DNA of 64,000 nucleotides from Marinobacter manganoxydans MnI7-9 (GTDB lineage: Bacteria; Pseudomonadota; Gammaproteobacteria; Pseudomonadales; Oleiphilaceae), in assembly GCF_000235625.1 (NCBI RefSeq), contig NZ_AGTR01000016.1, forward strand, positions 54,817 to 118,816. Reading direction: 5' to 3'. This document shows, piece by piece, positions 18,901-27,612 of the stretch. A program made the translations under genes and the position numbers. Numbering within the stretch: the stretch's first letter is position 1; every line of letters begins with the position of its first letter. Under the pieces are notes generated by a model. The model was not told where the DNA came from. It was given only the letters and a program-made list of their open reading frames with translations, and did not search any database.

Positions 18901-19610
18901 CGTTGGGCGGAACAGTCTCGCTCGCCGAGGGCCAGAACCTGGCCTTTGCCATTGCCAAACAGCTGCACTTCCACATGGCGGGCATGTTCCACAAATTTTT
19001 CCAGGAACACGCCGTTGTTGCTGAAGTTGTTCTGGCTCAGGCGCTGGACCGACTCGAAGCTCTTGCTCAGATCGTCCGGGCCATAGCAGCGGGACATGCC
19101 AATGCCGCCACCGCCGGCGGTGCTTTTGAGCATCACCGGGTAGCCGATGGTGTCGGAGGCTTTCAGTGCTTCTTCCAGATCGGTCAGCAAGCCAGTGCCC
19201 GGGAGCAGTGGCACACCGGCGCTTTCCGCCAGTGACCGGGCCGTATGCTTGAGACCGAATTGCTCCATCTGCTCGGGTGTCGGGCCCAGGAAGACCACGC
19301 CCGCGGCGTCACAGCGTCGGGCAAAATCGGCGTTTTCGCTCAAGAAGCCGTAGCCGGGGTGGATGGCGCCGGCACCGCTCTTGCGGATTACCTCGAACAG
19401 TTTGTCCTGATCCAGGTAAGTGGTCGCTGCCGGGCCGTCTCCCAGGGAATACGCCTCGTCCGCCTGACGCACATGCAGCGAATCGGAATCCGCTTCGGCG
19501 TAGACGGCAACCGAGGTCAGCCCCATGTCACGCAGCGTGCGAATAACCCGGCAGGCGATGGCGCCGCGGTTGGCGATCAGGACCTTTGAGAATCTGCCGC
19601 TCAGCTCCAT
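15984..19610 (-). CDS. Biotin-dependent guanidine carboxylase (annotated as urea carboxylase)
   Basis: A 1208-residue biotin enzyme that carboxylates guanidine (or urea) with ATP and bicarbonate. Domains in order: biotin carboxylase (about 1-450; glycine-rich loop [34 protein letters not shown]), a KipA-like carboxyltransferase half (about 465-780; [17 protein letters not shown]), a KipI-like half (about 820-1040) and a C-terminal biotinyl domain with ESMKMEIE, biotinyl Lys near 1170. The fused allophanate hydrolase of yeast urea amidolyase is absent. The riboswitch and the two DUF1989 partners argue for guanidine as substrate: in characterised systems these enzymes prefer guanidine over urea. 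It starts 10 bases inside the upstream gene. Confidence 0.93.
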   Translation of the reverse strand: MELSGRFSKVLIANRGAIACRVIRTLRDMGLTSVAVYAEADSDSLHVRQADEAYSLGDGPAATTYLDQDKLFEVIRKSGAGAIHPGYGFLSENADFARRCDAAGVVFLGPTPEQMEQFGLKHTARSLAESAGVPLLPGTGLLTDLEEALKASDTIGYPVMLKSTAGGGGIGMSRCYGPDDLSKSFESVQRLSQNNFSNNGVFLEKFVEHARHVEVQLFGNGKGQVLALGERDCSAQRRNQKVIEEAPAPGLTEDVRTRMHATARQLGESISYRSAGTVEFIYDPDTTEFYFLEVNTRLQVEHGVTEQVYGVDLVRWMVELGAGTLPDLAKLGSNLAPSGHAIQARIYAEDPNKDFQPGAGLLTNVAWPEEDGLRIDTWIQPGTEVSPLYDPMLAKVIVHEADRESARQRLMQALDDSQLYGIETNLKYVRQVLDDPRFAEGRLFTRTLNEFDYQPATVDVLSGGTLTTIQDYPGRIGYWEIGVPPSGPFDSYSFRLGNRLLGNPEGAPGLEITLKGPVLTFNRATQIALTGAQLDATLDDKPVAFWQVIDVPAGATLKLGATTADGARAYVLFSGGLDCPEYLTSCSTFTLGQFGGHCGRALRAGDVLALADSEPTGLTALPAELKPTIGKTWKLHVTYGPHGAPDYFTGEDIDTFFASDWEIHYNSSRTGVRLIGPKPEWARSDGGEAGMHPSNIHDNAYAVGTVDFTGDMPVILGPDGPSLGGFVCPVTVISADLWKLGQLKAGDKVQFVPVSQDQAVALREALDESIATLTAATAHIKPITPTSPVLAALSDDEHETGVVYRAAGDNYVLVEYGPMELDIRLRFRAHALMLWLREQNHDAILELTPGIRSLQVHYDSQKLNQRTLLDLLIGAEKELEKQPEWDVPARIVHLPLSWDDEACQTAIAKYMQSVRKDAPWCPSNLEFIRRINGLDSIDEVKKTLFEATYLVMGLGDVYLGAPVATPLDPRHRLVTTKYNPARTWTAENSVGIGGAYLCIYGMEGPGGYQFVGRTLQMWNRYRTTDFFEPGKPWLLRFFDQVRFYEVSAEELQQIRRDFPNGDYPIKVEETRFNLKDYEQFLANNDDEIQTFTAKRKQAFDEELQRWIESGQINFSSEAPIEDTGEDDIANLPAGQHAVESHVAGNLWECLVKPGDTIDAQRPVAVIESMKMEIELLSPVTGRVVDVRREAGQAVSPGTPVVIVEEITE

Positions 19611-20239
19611 ACCAGCACCTCAATCGGTGTGGGGTTCCAGCCGTTGCAGGGATTGTTGAGCTGCGGGCAGTTGGAGATCATCACCAGAACATCCATCTTC
19701 GCTTCCAGCTCCACGTATTTGCCGGCATCGGAAATCCCGTCGGCGAAGGTGAGTCCGCCGTCGGCCGTGACCGGGACATTCATGAAGAAGTTGATGTTGT
19801 GGGTGATGTCCCGTTTGCTCATGCCCAGTTCTTCGTGTTCGGTGACGGCCACCAGCCAGCTGTCCCGGCAGGCGTGCATGCACTTTTTCTCAAGGGCATA
19901 ACGGGTTGTGTTGCTCTCGGCCGCACATGCACCGCCCAGGGTGTCGTGACGGCCGCAGGTGTCGGCGGTGATTTCCAGCATCACGTTGTTTTCAGAAGAC
20001 ATCAGCTTCGAGCCAGCCGTCAGGTAGACGTTGCCCTGCTCGCGGATGGTGTCGACGGCGCTGTAGCGTTCGGTCGGATTATGGGCGTTGTAGAACAGGG
20101 TGTCGGCGGCCTGGTTGCCCTCCAGATCCAGAATCCGGATGGTTTCGCCGGCGTTCACCACTTTCAGGAAATACTCGCCTGCCGGTACGGTTTCACGGAA
20201 GGCGGCATTTTCGGGCTTCAATGTGCTTTGCTTGATCAT
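19601..20239 (-). CDS. Carboxyguanidine deiminase subunit (UAAP2-type, DUF1989)
   Basis: A 212-residue DUF1989 protein, formerly urea amidolyase-associated protein 2. Together with its paralogue it forms the carboxyguanidine deiminase (CgdAB) that releases ammonia from carboxyguanidine to give allophanate. The sequence shows the family pattern: a [18 protein letters not shown] segment, a conserved [11 protein letters not shown] cysteine/histidine cluster, [11 protein letters not shown], and a final [20 protein letters not shown] that carries further cysteines. GGGAGG precedes the ATG. Its last 10 bases overlap the carboxylase start, which implies translational coupling. Which of the names cgdA or cgdB applies I cannot settle from sequence alone. 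Confidence 0.9.
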   Translation of the reverse strand: MIKQSTLKPENAAFRETVPAGEYFLKVVNAGETIRILDLEGNQAADTLFYNAHNPTERYSAVDTIREQGNVYLTAGSKLMSSENNVMLEITADTCGRHDTLGGACAAESNTTRYALEKKCMHACRDSWLVAVTEHEELGMSKRDITHNINFFMNVPVTADGGLTFADGISDAGKYVELEAKMDVLVMISNCPQLNNPCNGWNPTPIEVLVWS

Positions 20240-20252
20240 CTCCGGCCTCCCA

Positions 20253-20978
20253 TTACTGCATCAGGTGATAAAGAGCGGTGTTGGCAAATGCCCGTGTCGC
20301 CTCGGGCGACGAGGTTTTGCACGGATCGGCATCGGTCACCGGGGCCGCCTTGAACAACTGGTACCGCAGCGGATGGCTGGGGTATTCGCTGGCCGGATTC
20401 ATCGGATGCGGGCAGGTGTGCAGCACCACGATGGTGTCCATCTCGAATCGAAGGTCCACTGTGGCGCCGGCGTGGGAGTGGCCCTCGGAGAAGGCCATGT
20501 TGCCGTCGTCATCTGTTTTTACTTTGCTGAACCAGTTCAGGTTGGCGGTCAGGTCTTTCTTGCCAAGGCCGTACTTGGCCAGTTCGTTCAGAAAGCTGTT
20601 GAAACCGTTTCGGTGGTAGTGGTTATGGGCTTCCTGATAGGTCTTTTTGCCCCAGCGCTTTTCCACCAGATCGGCATTGCAGGTGCCGGCGACGGTGTCG
20701 TGCCAGCCCAGGTCATCGCGGATGATGGAGGCAAATACCCGGCCCATGTCCGAGAGCAACACGTGGCCCTTGGTGAGCAGGAAGGTGTGCTGGTTTTTCA
20801 GGGTGTCCGGCATGTTGTACCGCTCGAGCGGGTTCTCGGGGTTGTACATCAACATGCCGACGTTGGCACCGCCGGTTTCGTCAATCAGGCGCAGCACGTG
20901 GCCGCGGCGCATGATAAAGGACCAGTGGGATCCGCCGGGAATCAGATCGTCGTAGAGGGGGGTTGCGGTTTGCAACAT
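20253..20978 (-). CDS. Carboxyguanidine deiminase subunit (UAAP1-type, DUF1989)
   Basis: A 241-residue DUF1989 paralogue (urea amidolyase-associated protein 1) and the first gene of the riboswitch-controlled operon. It parallels the downstream subunit: [33 protein letters not shown] (His/Cys cluster), [20 protein letters not shown], and a TCPHPMNP segment near the C-terminus. The pair acts after the carboxylase in guanidine breakdown. A strong AGGAGG lies 8 bases before the ATG at 20978, and the 5' leader contains the guanidine-I aptamer with a terminator. The stop is 13 bases before the next gene. Confidence 0.9.
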   Translation of the reverse strand: MLQTATPLYDDLIPGGSHWSFIMRRGHVLRLIDETGGANVGMLMYNPENPLERYNMPDTLKNQHTFLLTKGHVLLSDMGRVFASIIRDDLGWHDTVAGTCNADLVEKRWGKKTYQEAHNHYHRNGFNSFLNELAKYGLGKKDLTANLNWFSKVKTDDDGNMAFSEGHSHAGATVDLRFEMDTIVVLHTCPHPMNPASEYPSHPLRYQLFKAAPVTDADPCKTSSPEATRAFANTALYHLMQ

Positions 20979-21005
20979 GGCCTTTTCCTCCTGGTTAGGG
21001 CATTT

Positions 21006-21042
21006 AAAAAGCGAGAGGCGTCAGTAACTGAGCGATCCTCCC
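21006..21042 (-). terminator. Conditional terminator (expression platform) of the guanidine-I riboswitch
   Basis: On the minus strand GGGAGG (21042-21037), the 3' edge of the aptamer, can pair with CCTCTC (21018-21013), aided by a TCAG/CTGA inner stem, and a T5 run follows at 21010-21006. Because the 5' arm is shared with the aptamer, ligand binding should prevent the terminator, an ON switch for guanidine. The stem is modest, so confidence is moderate. Confidence 0.6.
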
Positions 21043-21132
21043 GGGCTTTTGTCCCGCCGTGTAACCTTGGAAAAGGTCGTCAACTCTCGGACCAGCCGTC
21101 TGCACGGATTGATGGCAGACCGGAACCCTAGT
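21037..21132 (-). promoter_or_regulatory. Guanidine-I (ykkC) riboswitch upstream of the deiminase/carboxylase operon
   Basis: The minus strand carries the full ykkC class I aptamer: ACTAGGGTTCCGGTC, a variable hairpin (about 21095-21118), GCTGGTCCGAGAGTTG, a second variable hairpin (CCTT/AAGG around 21065-21077) and ACACGGCGGGACAAAAGCCC. It matches the 9366 copy at all conserved blocks and differs in the variable hairpins, so the two are independent copies and not a recent duplication. It precedes the UAAP1-type gene by 58 bases. Confidence 0.95.
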
Positions 21133-21518
21133 TGACCATTGGTCAGATTGTGGCGCGTTGATTGTGGTTTCAGTAACCGACTTCTCGCTGCGTAATGGAT
21201 ACTCTGCAGAGTCCATGCCAATCGCTAAATTACTGTTTTTTATTGTGGTGGGATTTGAGGTGTCTGACAGGTCTGCTTCTTGCCTGGGCGAGCGCACTGT
21301 TTTTGTGCATCGAGCAGTGCCTTTCCTGTGCATTTATTTTCGGAGAGTGATTTCGGAGCCGCGCCAATGGTGGCATGGCCTTCGAGCCATCTACTACCAA
21401 GGGAGGAGTTTTTCGCCTCCATCGCACCATTCAACTTTCCGGGTTTGGCGTCTACATTGAATGGGTAAACGCGAAAGGCCGCGTTGCCCTGCGACAAACA
21501 CAACAAGAGGTCGAGATC
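21133..21518. other. Divergent regulatory region between the guanidine operon and exaC
   Basis: About 385 bases without a credible gene. Two palindromes stand out: TGACCA-T-TGGTCA (21133-21145), immediately 5' of the aptamer on the minus strand and so close to that operon's transcription start, and ACTCTGCAGAGT (21201-21212) flanked by ATGGA and TCCAT. Both are operator-like; no regulator can be named. The exaC side ends with AAGAGG before its ATG. An in-frame extension of exaC back to 21375 is not convincing. Confidence 0.5.
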
Positions 21519-23039
21519 ATGATCTACGCACAACCAGGAAAGGATGGCTCCGTCGTTTCTTTCAAATCCCGTTACGAGAACTACATCGGTGGGGAGTGGG
21601 TTGCCCCGGTAAAAGGCCAGTATTTCGAGAACATCACACCGGTCACTGGCAATGTGATCTGTGAAATTCCGCGCTCCAGTGCCGAAGATATTGATCTGGC
21701 CCTGGACGCAGCGCACAAGGCGGCACCTGCGTGGGGCAGGACCTCTCCCACCGAGCGTTCCAACATCCTGCTGAAAATTGCGGACCGCATCGAGGCCAAC
21801 CTCGAGAAGCTCGCAGTCGCTGAAACCTGGGACAACGGCAAGGCCGTGCGCGAAACCCTGAACGCCGACATTCCCCTCGCGGCTGATCACTTCCGCTACT
21901 TCGCGGGTTGTCTTCGTGCCCAGGAAGGCCACATGGGCGAGATCGACCACAATACCGTGGCGTACCATTTCCATGAGCCGCTGGGTGTCGTTGGCCAGAT
22001 CATTCCATGGAACTTCCCGATTCTGATGGCGGCCTGGAAACTGGGCCCCTGTCTGGCTGCGGGTAACTGCACCGTGCTGAAGCCTGCCGAGCAGACGCCT
22101 GCCAGCATCCTGGTACTGATGGAAATCATTGGTGACCTGCTGCCGCCGGGCGTGCTGAACATTGTTAACGGCTACGGCATCGAGGCCGGCCAGGCCCTGG
22201 CCACCAGCAAGCGTATTGCCAAGATTGCCTTCACCGGCTCCACCCCGGTTGGCTCCCACATCCTCAAGTGCGCGGCTGAAAACATCATCCCGTCCACAGT
22301 GGAGCTGGGTGGCAAATCCCCGAACATCTACTTCTCCGACGTGATGAAGGCCGAGCCGGAATTCATCGACAAGTGCGTGGAAGGTCTGGTTCTGGCGTTC
22401 TTCAACCAGGGCGAAGTCTGCACCTGTCCGTCACGGGCGCTGGTCCAGGAAGACATGTTCGAAGAGTTCATGCAGAAGGTGGTTCAGCGCACCAAGTCGA
22501 TCAAGCGTGGCAACCCGCTGGACACCGATGTTCAGGTAGGTGCCCAGGCGTCGAAAGAACAGTTCGACAAGATCATGTCCTACCTGGCCATTGGTAAGGA
22601 AGAGGGCGCTGTGGTGCTGACTGGCGGCGACCGCGAGCATCTGGATGAAGAGTTCAACAATGGCTTCTACATCCAGCCCACCCTGTTCAAGGGTGACAAC
22701 AAGATGCGCGTGTTCCAGGAAGAAATCTTCGGACCGGTCGTGGGCGTTACCACCTTCAAGACCGAGGAAGAAGCCCTGGCCATCGCCAACGACACCGAGT
22801 TTGGTCTGGGTGCCGGTGTATGGACCCGCGACACCAATCTCGCCTACCGGATGGGCCGCAACATCCAGGCCGGTCGGGTGTGGATGAACTGTTACCACGC
22901 CTACCCGGCTCACGCAGCCTTCGGTGGTTACAAGAAGTCTGGCGTTGGCCGTGAAACCCACAAGATGGCGCTCGAGCACTATCAGCAGACCAAGTGCATG
23001 CTGACCAGCTACGACACCAACCCGCTGGGTTTCTTCTGA
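21519..23039 (+). CDS. exaC: NAD-dependent acetaldehyde dehydrogenase ExaC
   Basis: A 506-residue aldehyde dehydrogenase nearly colinear with Pseudomonas aeruginosa ExaC, including the start ([10 protein letters not shown]-) and the end (NPLGFF). It oxidises acetaldehyde formed by PQQ-dependent ethanol dehydrogenase to acetate. Motifs: IIPWNFP (coenzyme binding), [15 protein letters not shown], the general base Glu in VELGGKSPN, the catalytic Cys in [11 protein letters not shown], and EEIFGPVVG. The start at 21519 follows AAGAGG and matches the family N-terminus; the open frame extends 48 codons further upstream without support. Two transcription-termination hairpins follow. Context: pqq, ercA and ercS genes lie within 10 kb, as in pseudomonads. 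Confidence 0.95.
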   Translation: MIYAQPGKDGSVVSFKSRYENYIGGEWVAPVKGQYFENITPVTGNVICEIPRSSAEDIDLALDAAHKAAPAWGRTSPTERSNILLKIADRIEANLEKLAVAETWDNGKAVRETLNADIPLAADHFRYFAGCLRAQEGHMGEIDHNTVAYHFHEPLGVVGQIIPWNFPILMAAWKLGPCLAAGNCTVLKPAEQTPASILVLMEIIGDLLPPGVLNIVNGYGIEAGQALATSKRIAKIAFTGSTPVGSHILKCAAENIIPSTVELGGKSPNIYFSDVMKAEPEFIDKCVEGLVLAFFNQGEVCTCPSRALVQEDMFEEFMQKVVQRTKSIKRGNPLDTDVQVGAQASKEQFDKIMSYLAIGKEEGAVVLTGGDREHLDEEFNNGFYIQPTLFKGDNKMRVFQEEIFGPVVGVTTFKTEEEALAIANDTEFGLGAGVWTRDTNLAYRMGRNIQAGRVWMNCYHAYPAHAAFGGYKKSGVGRETHKMALEHYQQTKCMLTSYDTNPLGFF

Positions 23040-23173
23040 ATCAATGAGCGGTAAGCGGGCCTCCCACACGGGCCCGCCTGTGAGTCAGCACAGCGGATGT
23101 GCACCTTCATTCCCCGGTGTCTGGCCGGGGCGACTCTCTGACGAGAGTTCGGGTTTTTCTGTCACTCTCTTTT

Positions 23174-23196
23174 GGCCCTTCCCAGGGCCTTTTTTA
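23174..23196 (+). terminator. Rho-independent terminator after exaC
   Basis: GGCCCT-TCCC-AGGGCC followed by TTTTTT, about 135 bases past the exaC stop. A further hairpin CCCCGG/CCGGGG lies upstream (around 23115-23133). It separates exaC from the convergent peroxidase-related gene. Confidence 0.88.
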
Positions 23197-23224
23197 TTGG
23201 GGCGGATTTTGGTGTCAATGCGCT

Positions 23225-23803
23225 TTATCGCCCCAGTGAGTAGAACTCTGCGTTAGGCCGCATGTTTGTCACGTTTGCCATCCGATTGGAAAGCCCGAAG
23301 AACGCGGCGATGCCGGAGATGTCCCAGATATCCTCGTCGTTGAAACCATGACGTTTGAGTTCCTCAAAGTCCGCGTCACTCACTTCTTGGGCTTGTTGCG
23401 AAACCTTTATGGCGAAATCAAGCATGGCTTTCTGGCGTTCAGTGATGTCGGCCTTTCGGTAGTTCACGGCGACCTGGTCTGCGATCTCCGGGTTCTTTTC
23501 ACGGATGCGCAGAATAGCGCCATGGGCCACCACGCAGTACTGGCACTGGTTCAGGTTGCTGGTAGCGACCACGATCATCTCGCGTTCGCCCTTGGTGAGG
23601 TTGCTGTCTTTTTCCATCAGGGCATCGTGGTAATCAAAGAAGGCACGAAACTCGGCGGGGCGATGTGCCAGTACCAGAAAGACATTGGGGATAAACCCCG
23701 ACTTTCCCTGAACGGCAAGAATCTTCTCCCGGATGTCCGCCGGGAGTGATTCAAGCGACGGAACCGGGAATCGGCTCATTGGTTGTTCGTTGGACGAGCT
23801 CAT
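23225..23803 (-). CDS. Peroxidase-related (AhpD-like / carboxymuconolactone decarboxylase family) protein
   Basis: A 192-residue AhpD-like protein of the 'uncharacterised peroxidase-related enzyme' subfamily (TIGR01926 type). The redox-active CxxC with downstream His is visible as QCQYCVVAHG around residue 80. Such proteins reduce peroxides or disulfides in the cytosol; the physiological partner is unknown. The start at 23803 is preceded by AAAGGAATTGTT, better than the longer frame to 23836. It lies 44 bases downstream of the acuI-like gene on the same strand and may be cotranscribed with it. Confidence 0.85.
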   Translation of the reverse strand: MSSSNEQPMSRFPVPSLESLPADIREKILAVQGKSGFIPNVFLVLAHRPAEFRAFFDYHDALMEKDSNLTKGEREMIVVATSNLNQCQYCVVAHGAILRIREKNPEIADQVAVNYRKADITERQKAMLDFAIKVSQQAQEVSDADFEELKRHGFNDEDIWDISGIAAFFGLSNRMANVTNMRPNAEFYSLGR

Positions 23804-23847
23804 AACAATTCCTTTAATGGCGGTTTTATGGTTCAAGAAGTTTCGGT

Positions 23848-24831
23848 TCAGCCTGCGACCGGTACGACGATACGCCCACGAACCTTGCCGTCCAGCAGTT
23901 GGCTCGCACCTTCGATGGCGTCTTCAAAGGGTATTTCCGTGATCATGCGCTCGAGCAGATCGATGTCGAGATCCTCCGACAGGCGCTTCCAGGCTTCGAG
24001 TCGCTCAGCTTTGGGCGCCATCACGCTGTCCACGCCACACAAGGTCACACCCCGAAGAATGAACGGGGCAACGGTGGACGGGAAGTCCATGCCGGCCGCC
24101 AGACCACAGGCTGCGACGACGCCACGGTATTTCATGCCGGCACAGACATTGGCCAGCACCTGTCCACCGGCCACATCAATGGCGCCGGCCCAGGTCTCGC
24201 GCACCAGGGGTTTGCCTGGTTCACTCAGCTCAGCGCGATCGAGGGTGTTTCCGGCCCCCAACGACTTCAGATAGTCTGCTTCCTCGGATCGGCCGGTCAC
24301 CGCGGTCACGGAATAACCCCGCTTGGCCAACAGCGCCACCGCAATGCTTCCAACGCCGCCGGTTGCCCCGGTCACCAGGATGTCGCCGGAATCAGGTGTT
24401 ACGCCATTCTTTTCCAGTGCCATGACACAAAGCATGGCGGTATAGCCGGCGGTGCCAATGGCCATGGCCTGTCGAGGAGAAAACGCCTTGGGCAGAGGAA
24501 TCAGCCAGTCACCGGAAACACGGGCTTTCTCGGCCAGGCCGCCCCAGTGTTTCTCGCCAACGCCCCACCCGTTCAAGACAACCGGGTCGCCTGCCTTGAA
24601 GTCTGCATGCGTGGAGCTTGATACGGTGCCGGCAAAGTCGATGCCTGGAATCATCGGGTACTGTTTCACGATCGGTGACTTTCCGGTGATGGCCAGAGCA
24701 TCCTTGTAGTTCAAGGTTGAGAAGGCTATATCCACGGTAACGTCGCCTTCCGGCAGTTCCGATTCTTCTATGGATGTCAGTGACACTTTTTGGTCGCCGC
24801 GTGATCCTTCAATGAGTATGCCTTTAAACAT
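23848..24831 (-). CDS. Acryloyl-CoA reductase / YhdH-type zinc-free MDR oxidoreductase (AcuI-like)
   Basis: A 327-residue medium-chain reductase of the YhdH/AcuI family, which reduces acryloyl-CoA (from DMSP or 3-hydroxypropionate metabolism) to propionyl-CoA with NADPH. It opens with [11 protein letters not shown], has [10 protein letters not shown], the Rossmann motif [16 protein letters not shown] and the VTGRSEE segment that recognises the NADPH phosphate; the MDR zinc cysteines are missing, as expected for this family. The start at 24831 follows CGGAGG. It sits 44 bases downstream of a TetR gene; together they resemble the acuR-acuI pair of DMSP degraders. No DMSP lyase is in the window. 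Confidence 0.85.
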   Translation of the reverse strand: MFKGILIEGSRGDQKVSLTSIEESELPEGDVTVDIAFSTLNYKDALAITGKSPIVKQYPMIPGIDFAGTVSSSTHADFKAGDPVVLNGWGVGEKHWGGLAEKARVSGDWLIPLPKAFSPRQAMAIGTAGYTAMLCVMALEKNGVTPDSGDILVTGATGGVGSIAVALLAKRGYSVTAVTGRSEEADYLKSLGAGNTLDRAELSEPGKPLVRETWAGAIDVAGGQVLANVCAGMKYRGVVAACGLAAGMDFPSTVAPFILRGVTLCGVDSVMAPKAERLEAWKRLSEDLDIDLLERMITEIPFEDAIEGASQLLDGKVRGRIVVPVAG

Positions 24832-24875
24832 GTTGCCTCCGTGTTTGGGTAATGAGGATGGTTTTTCGTCCCGGG

Positions 24876-25517
24876 TCATGAGCCGCGAAGTAGCGACAAA
24901 AATCCCTGGGCGAACCGATCCAGTGGTTCTGGGGATTGATCCAGCTTTGCGCGCAACACCGCGCCCTCCCAACCAATCCAGAAGAAGTGCGCCATCTGAT
25001 CGCACTTTAGATCCTTGGAAATCTCACCGGCCTGCTGGGCCTCTCTCAATACCCCAGCGGTGCGGCACTCCCAGTCCGTGAAAACGTCCTGTAACAGAAC
25101 ACGGAAACCCTCGGGCAGGGCGGTCATTTCCTGTCCCAGATTGCCGATCAGGCAGCCGCGGCGATACTCGAACCTGGCCATGCCCGTTTTGGCATCCTCA
25201 ACAAACGCTTCGAGCCGCTGCAGGGGAGTGAGGGCGCGATCTTCAAACCAGCGATCAAATTTGCGCGCAAAATAGCGGCCGTAGGCTTCGATCAGGATCC
25301 GGCCGAAGGCTTCTTTATTGTCGAAGTAGTGGTAGAAGGAGCCTTTCGGTACGCCGGCTTTGCGAAGTATTTCGTCGATGCCGGTGGAGGAGTAACCCTT
25401 CTCCGTCAGCACTGACAGGCCCACGGTGATGAGCGTTTCCCGGGTATCCCTGAAATCGGCATTTTCAGTCTTCGGGGGGCGGCCCCGTTTTCGCTTGATG
25501 TCTGCTGTCTGGTTCAT
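24876..25517 (-). CDS. TetR family regulator (AcuR/NemR-like)
   Basis: A 213-residue TetR repressor. After a basic [11 protein letters not shown] tail, the helix-turn-helix (about 25-70) reads [31 protein letters not shown], of the NemR/AcuR type; the ligand domain includes [13 protein letters not shown], whose Cys is conserved in electrophile-sensing relatives. It probably represses its own operon with the acuI-like gene, relieved by acrylate or another reactive carbonyl; this is inference from family and from the two TAGAC-N5-GTCTA operators just upstream of its start. Confidence 0.88.
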   Translation of the reverse strand: MNQTADIKRKRGRPPKTENADFRDTRETLITVGLSVLTEKGYSSTGIDEILRKAGVPKGSFYHYFDNKEAFGRILIEAYGRYFARKFDRWFEDRALTPLQRLEAFVEDAKTGMARFEYRRGCLIGNLGQEMTALPEGFRVLLQDVFTDWECRTAGVLREAQQAGEISKDLKCDQMAHFFWIGWEGAVLRAKLDQSPEPLDRFAQGFLSLLRGS

Positions 25518-25532
25518 CGTCTTGACTCAATT

Positions 25533-25547
25533 TAGACCGATCGTCTA
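25533..25547. promoter_or_regulatory. Palindromic operator 1 (TAGAC-N5-GTCTA), proximal
   Basis: TAGACCGATCGTCTA, 16 bases from the tetR start codon. The same half-sites recur 34 bases away. Half-sites of this kind are typical of NemR/AcuR-class TetR repressors, so autoregulation is likely. Confidence 0.75.
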
Positions 25548-25566
25548 TTTAATTATCAGAATAAAC

Positions 25567-25581
25567 TAGACTGGTCGTCTA
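25567..25581. promoter_or_regulatory. Palindromic operator 2 (TAGAC-N5-GTCTA), distal
   Basis: TAGACTGGTCGTCTA, identical half-sites to operator 1 with a different spacer, centre-to-centre distance 34 bp, a little over three helical turns. Together the sites flank the AT-rich stretch most likely to hold the tetR-acuI promoter. Confidence 0.75.
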
Positions 25582-25794
25582 ATAAAATCAAGTGAAGTTG
25601 CTATGGGGTGCAGCCAGGGCGGAATGGGATTCGCTCTCCCAAGTGGGAGCGATGCTACTTTGTGGTGGCCAAAAACAGTTCCAAAGTACCATATTGGCCC
25701 CTTGCCCCGGCCGATAGGATGGGAACTGGGTTATCGGCAATGTCGTTGATTCACCCTCAATGCGCTAACAATCATGACAATAGAGGTGAGCATT
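25582..25794 (+). promoter_or_regulatory. pqqA upstream region with several inverted repeats
   Basis: About 210 bases before pqqA. Visible repeats: CTCCCA-AG-TGGGAG (25636-25649); CAGTTCC (25676-25682) with GGAACTG (25722-25728); GCCGATA (25710-25716) with TATCGGC (25732-25738). The last two pairs interleave in the order A-B-A'-B', the topology of an H-type pseudoknot. GAGGTGAG precedes the pqqA ATG. No promoter boxes are clear enough to call. Confidence 0.4.
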
Positions 25795-25866
25795 ATGTGG
25801 ACCAAACCAGCCTACGAAGATCTCCGCATCGGTTTCGAAGTCACCATGTACTTCGCCAATCGCTGA
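25795..25866 (+). CDS. pqqA: PQQ precursor peptide PqqA
   Basis: A 23-codon gene encoding [20 protein letters not shown] plus three residues (ANR). PqqA is the ribosomal substrate whose Glu and Tyr side chains are cross-linked and cut out to make pyrroloquinoline quinone. The invariant pair is Glu15 and Tyr19 in the EVTMY core. GAGGTGAG lies upstream. It is followed at once by a hairpin with T4, then pqqB, the normal arrangement for a precursor needed in excess. Confidence 0.97.
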   Translation: MWTKPAYEDLRIGFEVTMYFANR

Positions 25867-25875
25867 GTGCTGAAG

Positions 25876-25900
25876 CGGCCAGCCTCGAGCTGGCCGTTTT
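25876..25900 (+). terminator. Intercistronic hairpin (attenuator-like terminator) between pqqA and pqqB
   Basis: A perfect 8-bp stem CGGCCAGC / GCTGGCCG with loop CTCGA followed by TTTT, 9 bases after the pqqA stop. It should end most transcripts after pqqA and let a fraction read into pqqBCDE, or protect the short pqqA message from decay. Confidence 0.8.
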
Positions 25901-25919
25901 GCTTGTGGAGTGACCCACC

Positions 25920-26849
25920 ATGTTGATTCACGTTCTGGGCTCCGCTGCAGGCGGTGGCTTTCCCCAGTGGAACTGTAACTGCGCCAACTGCGACGGCTTC
26001 CGGAAGGGTACCCTGAACGCCCGGGCCCGTACCCAGTCTTCCATTGCCATCAGTGAAGACGGCGAGCACTGGATCCTGTTTAACGCGTCCCCCGACATTC
26101 GCGCCCAGCTGGCTTCCTTCGAAGCGATGCAGCCGGCACGTGCTTTAAGGGATACCGGCATTGATGCCATTGTGCTGATGGACAGCCAGGTGGACCACAC
26201 CACCGGCCTGCTGTCCCTGCGCGAGGGTCTTCCGATGGATGTCTGGTGTACCGAACAGGTGCATGAAGACCTCAGCGGTGGTTTTCCGCTGTTCACCATG
26301 CTCAAGCACTGGAACGGTGGCCTGAACTGGCAGCGCATCGAGGCATCCGAGCAGACGCCTTTTACCATTCCCTGCGCACCGTCCATCGAGCTGACCGCCA
26401 TTCCGCTGCTGAGCAACGCACCCCCGTATTCACCGCGCCGGGACAACCCGCATCCGGGCGATAACATTGGCCTGTTCCTGAAAGACACCCGCACCGGTCA
26501 GACAGTCCTTTATGCCCCGGGCCTCGGCGAGCCGGACGACCGTATTCTCGGCTGGATGCGCCAGGCCGACGTGCTGATGGTGGACGGGACCGTCTGGCAC
26601 GACGACGAGATGATCCGCCAGGAAGTAGGCACCAAGACCGGCCAGGCCATGGGTCATCTGGCCCAGAGCGGCCCGGGTGGCATGATCGAGGTGCTCGACA
26701 CCATGCCGGCCCAGCGCAAGATCCTGATACACATCAACAACACCAACCCGATCCTGAACGAGGACTCCCCGGAGCGGGCGGAGCTGACCCGCCACGGCAT
26801 CGAGGTGTCCTGGGATGGAATGCACATCGACCTTTCGGGGCAGCCATGA
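25920..26849 (+). CDS. pqqB: PQQ biosynthesis protein PqqB
   Basis: A 309-residue metallo-beta-lactamase-fold oxygenase that hydroxylates a tyrosine-derived intermediate of PQQ. The N-terminal [19 protein letters not shown] with the N-C-N-C cysteine motif is diagnostic; further family motifs are [11 protein letters not shown] (metal ligands) and [10 protein letters not shown] near the end. Length is standard. It follows the pqqA hairpin and overlaps pqqC by 4 bases (ATGA), so translation of the two is coupled. Confidence 0.97.
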   Translation: MLIHVLGSAAGGGFPQWNCNCANCDGFRKGTLNARARTQSSIAISEDGEHWILFNASPDIRAQLASFEAMQPARALRDTGIDAIVLMDSQVDHTTGLLSLREGLPMDVWCTEQVHEDLSGGFPLFTMLKHWNGGLNWQRIEASEQTPFTIPCAPSIELTAIPLLSNAPPYSPRRDNPHPGDNIGLFLKDTRTGQTVLYAPGLGEPDDRILGWMRQADVLMVDGTVWHDDEMIRQEVGTKTGQAMGHLAQSGPGGMIEVLDTMPAQRKILIHINNTNPILNEDSPERAELTRHGIEVSWDGMHIDLSGQP

Positions 26850-27601
26850 ACGCCAAAGCCAACACCGCCATGAACCGGACGGATTTCGAGCAGGCCCTGC
26901 GCGCCAAGGGCCAGTACTACCACATCCACCACCCGTACCATAAAGCCATGTACGGCGGGCAGTGCACGCCCGAACAGATCCGCGGCTGGGTGGCCAACCG
27001 GTACTACTACCAGATCAAGATTCCCCAGAAAGACTCCGCCATCATGGCCAACTGCCCGGACGCTGGTGTGCGCCGGCTCTGGCTGCAGCGGATTCTGGAT
27101 CACGATGGCCACGACGGCGATGTCGGCGGCATCGAAGCCTGGTTGTCCCTGGCCGAGGCGGTGGGCCTTAGCCGGGAAGAGGTGATTGACCAGCGCCACG
27201 TTTTGCCGGGTGTCCGCTTTGCCGTGGACGCCTACCTGAACTTCGCCCGCCGGGCGACCTGGCAGGAGGCGGCCTGTTCGTCACTGACCGAGCTGTTTGC
27301 CCCGGAAATCCACCAGTCCCGACTGGACAGCTGGCCCGCCCACTATCCGTGGATTGAAGAGAGCGGCTACAGCTACTTCCGCAAGCGTCTGTCCGAAGCC
27401 AGAAGAGACGTGGAACATGGCCTGACCATTACCCTCGACCACTTCACCACAGAGGCACAGCAGGCCCGGGCCCTGGAGATTCTTCAGTTCAAGCTGGACA
27501 TCCTCTGGACCATGTTGGATGCCATGACCATGGCCTACGGCCATCGCACCCCGCCGTACCATACCGTGACCGACGAACAGGTCTGGCACCGGGGGCTGTA
27601 A
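26846..27601 (+). CDS. pqqC: PQQ synthase PqqC
   Basis: A 251-residue cofactorless oxidase that performs the final ring closure and eight-electron oxidation of AHQQ to PQQ. The helical-bundle signature is visible: [15 protein letters not shown] (active-site His residues), [37 protein letters not shown], and the [16 protein letters not shown] segment. Length is standard. It overlaps pqqB by 4 bases, and its stop overlaps an ATG of pqqD. Confidence 0.97.
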   Translation: MNAKANTAMNRTDFEQALRAKGQYYHIHHPYHKAMYGGQCTPEQIRGWVANRYYYQIKIPQKDSAIMANCPDAGVRRLWLQRILDHDGHDGDVGGIEAWLSLAEAVGLSREEVIDQRHVLPGVRFAVDAYLNFARRATWQEAACSSLTELFAPEIHQSRLDSWPAHYPWIEESGYSYFRKRLSEARRDVEHGLTITLDHFTTEAQQARALEILQFKLDILWTMLDAMTMAYGHRTPPYHTVTDEQVWHRGL

Positions 27602-27612
27602 TGGAGGTGGGT

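Noticed and set aside
15984-19610. Reading the carboxylase as a true urea carboxylase
   Set aside because: Domain order fits both, but the guanidine-I riboswitch and the two DUF1989 deiminase genes in the same operon point to guanidine.
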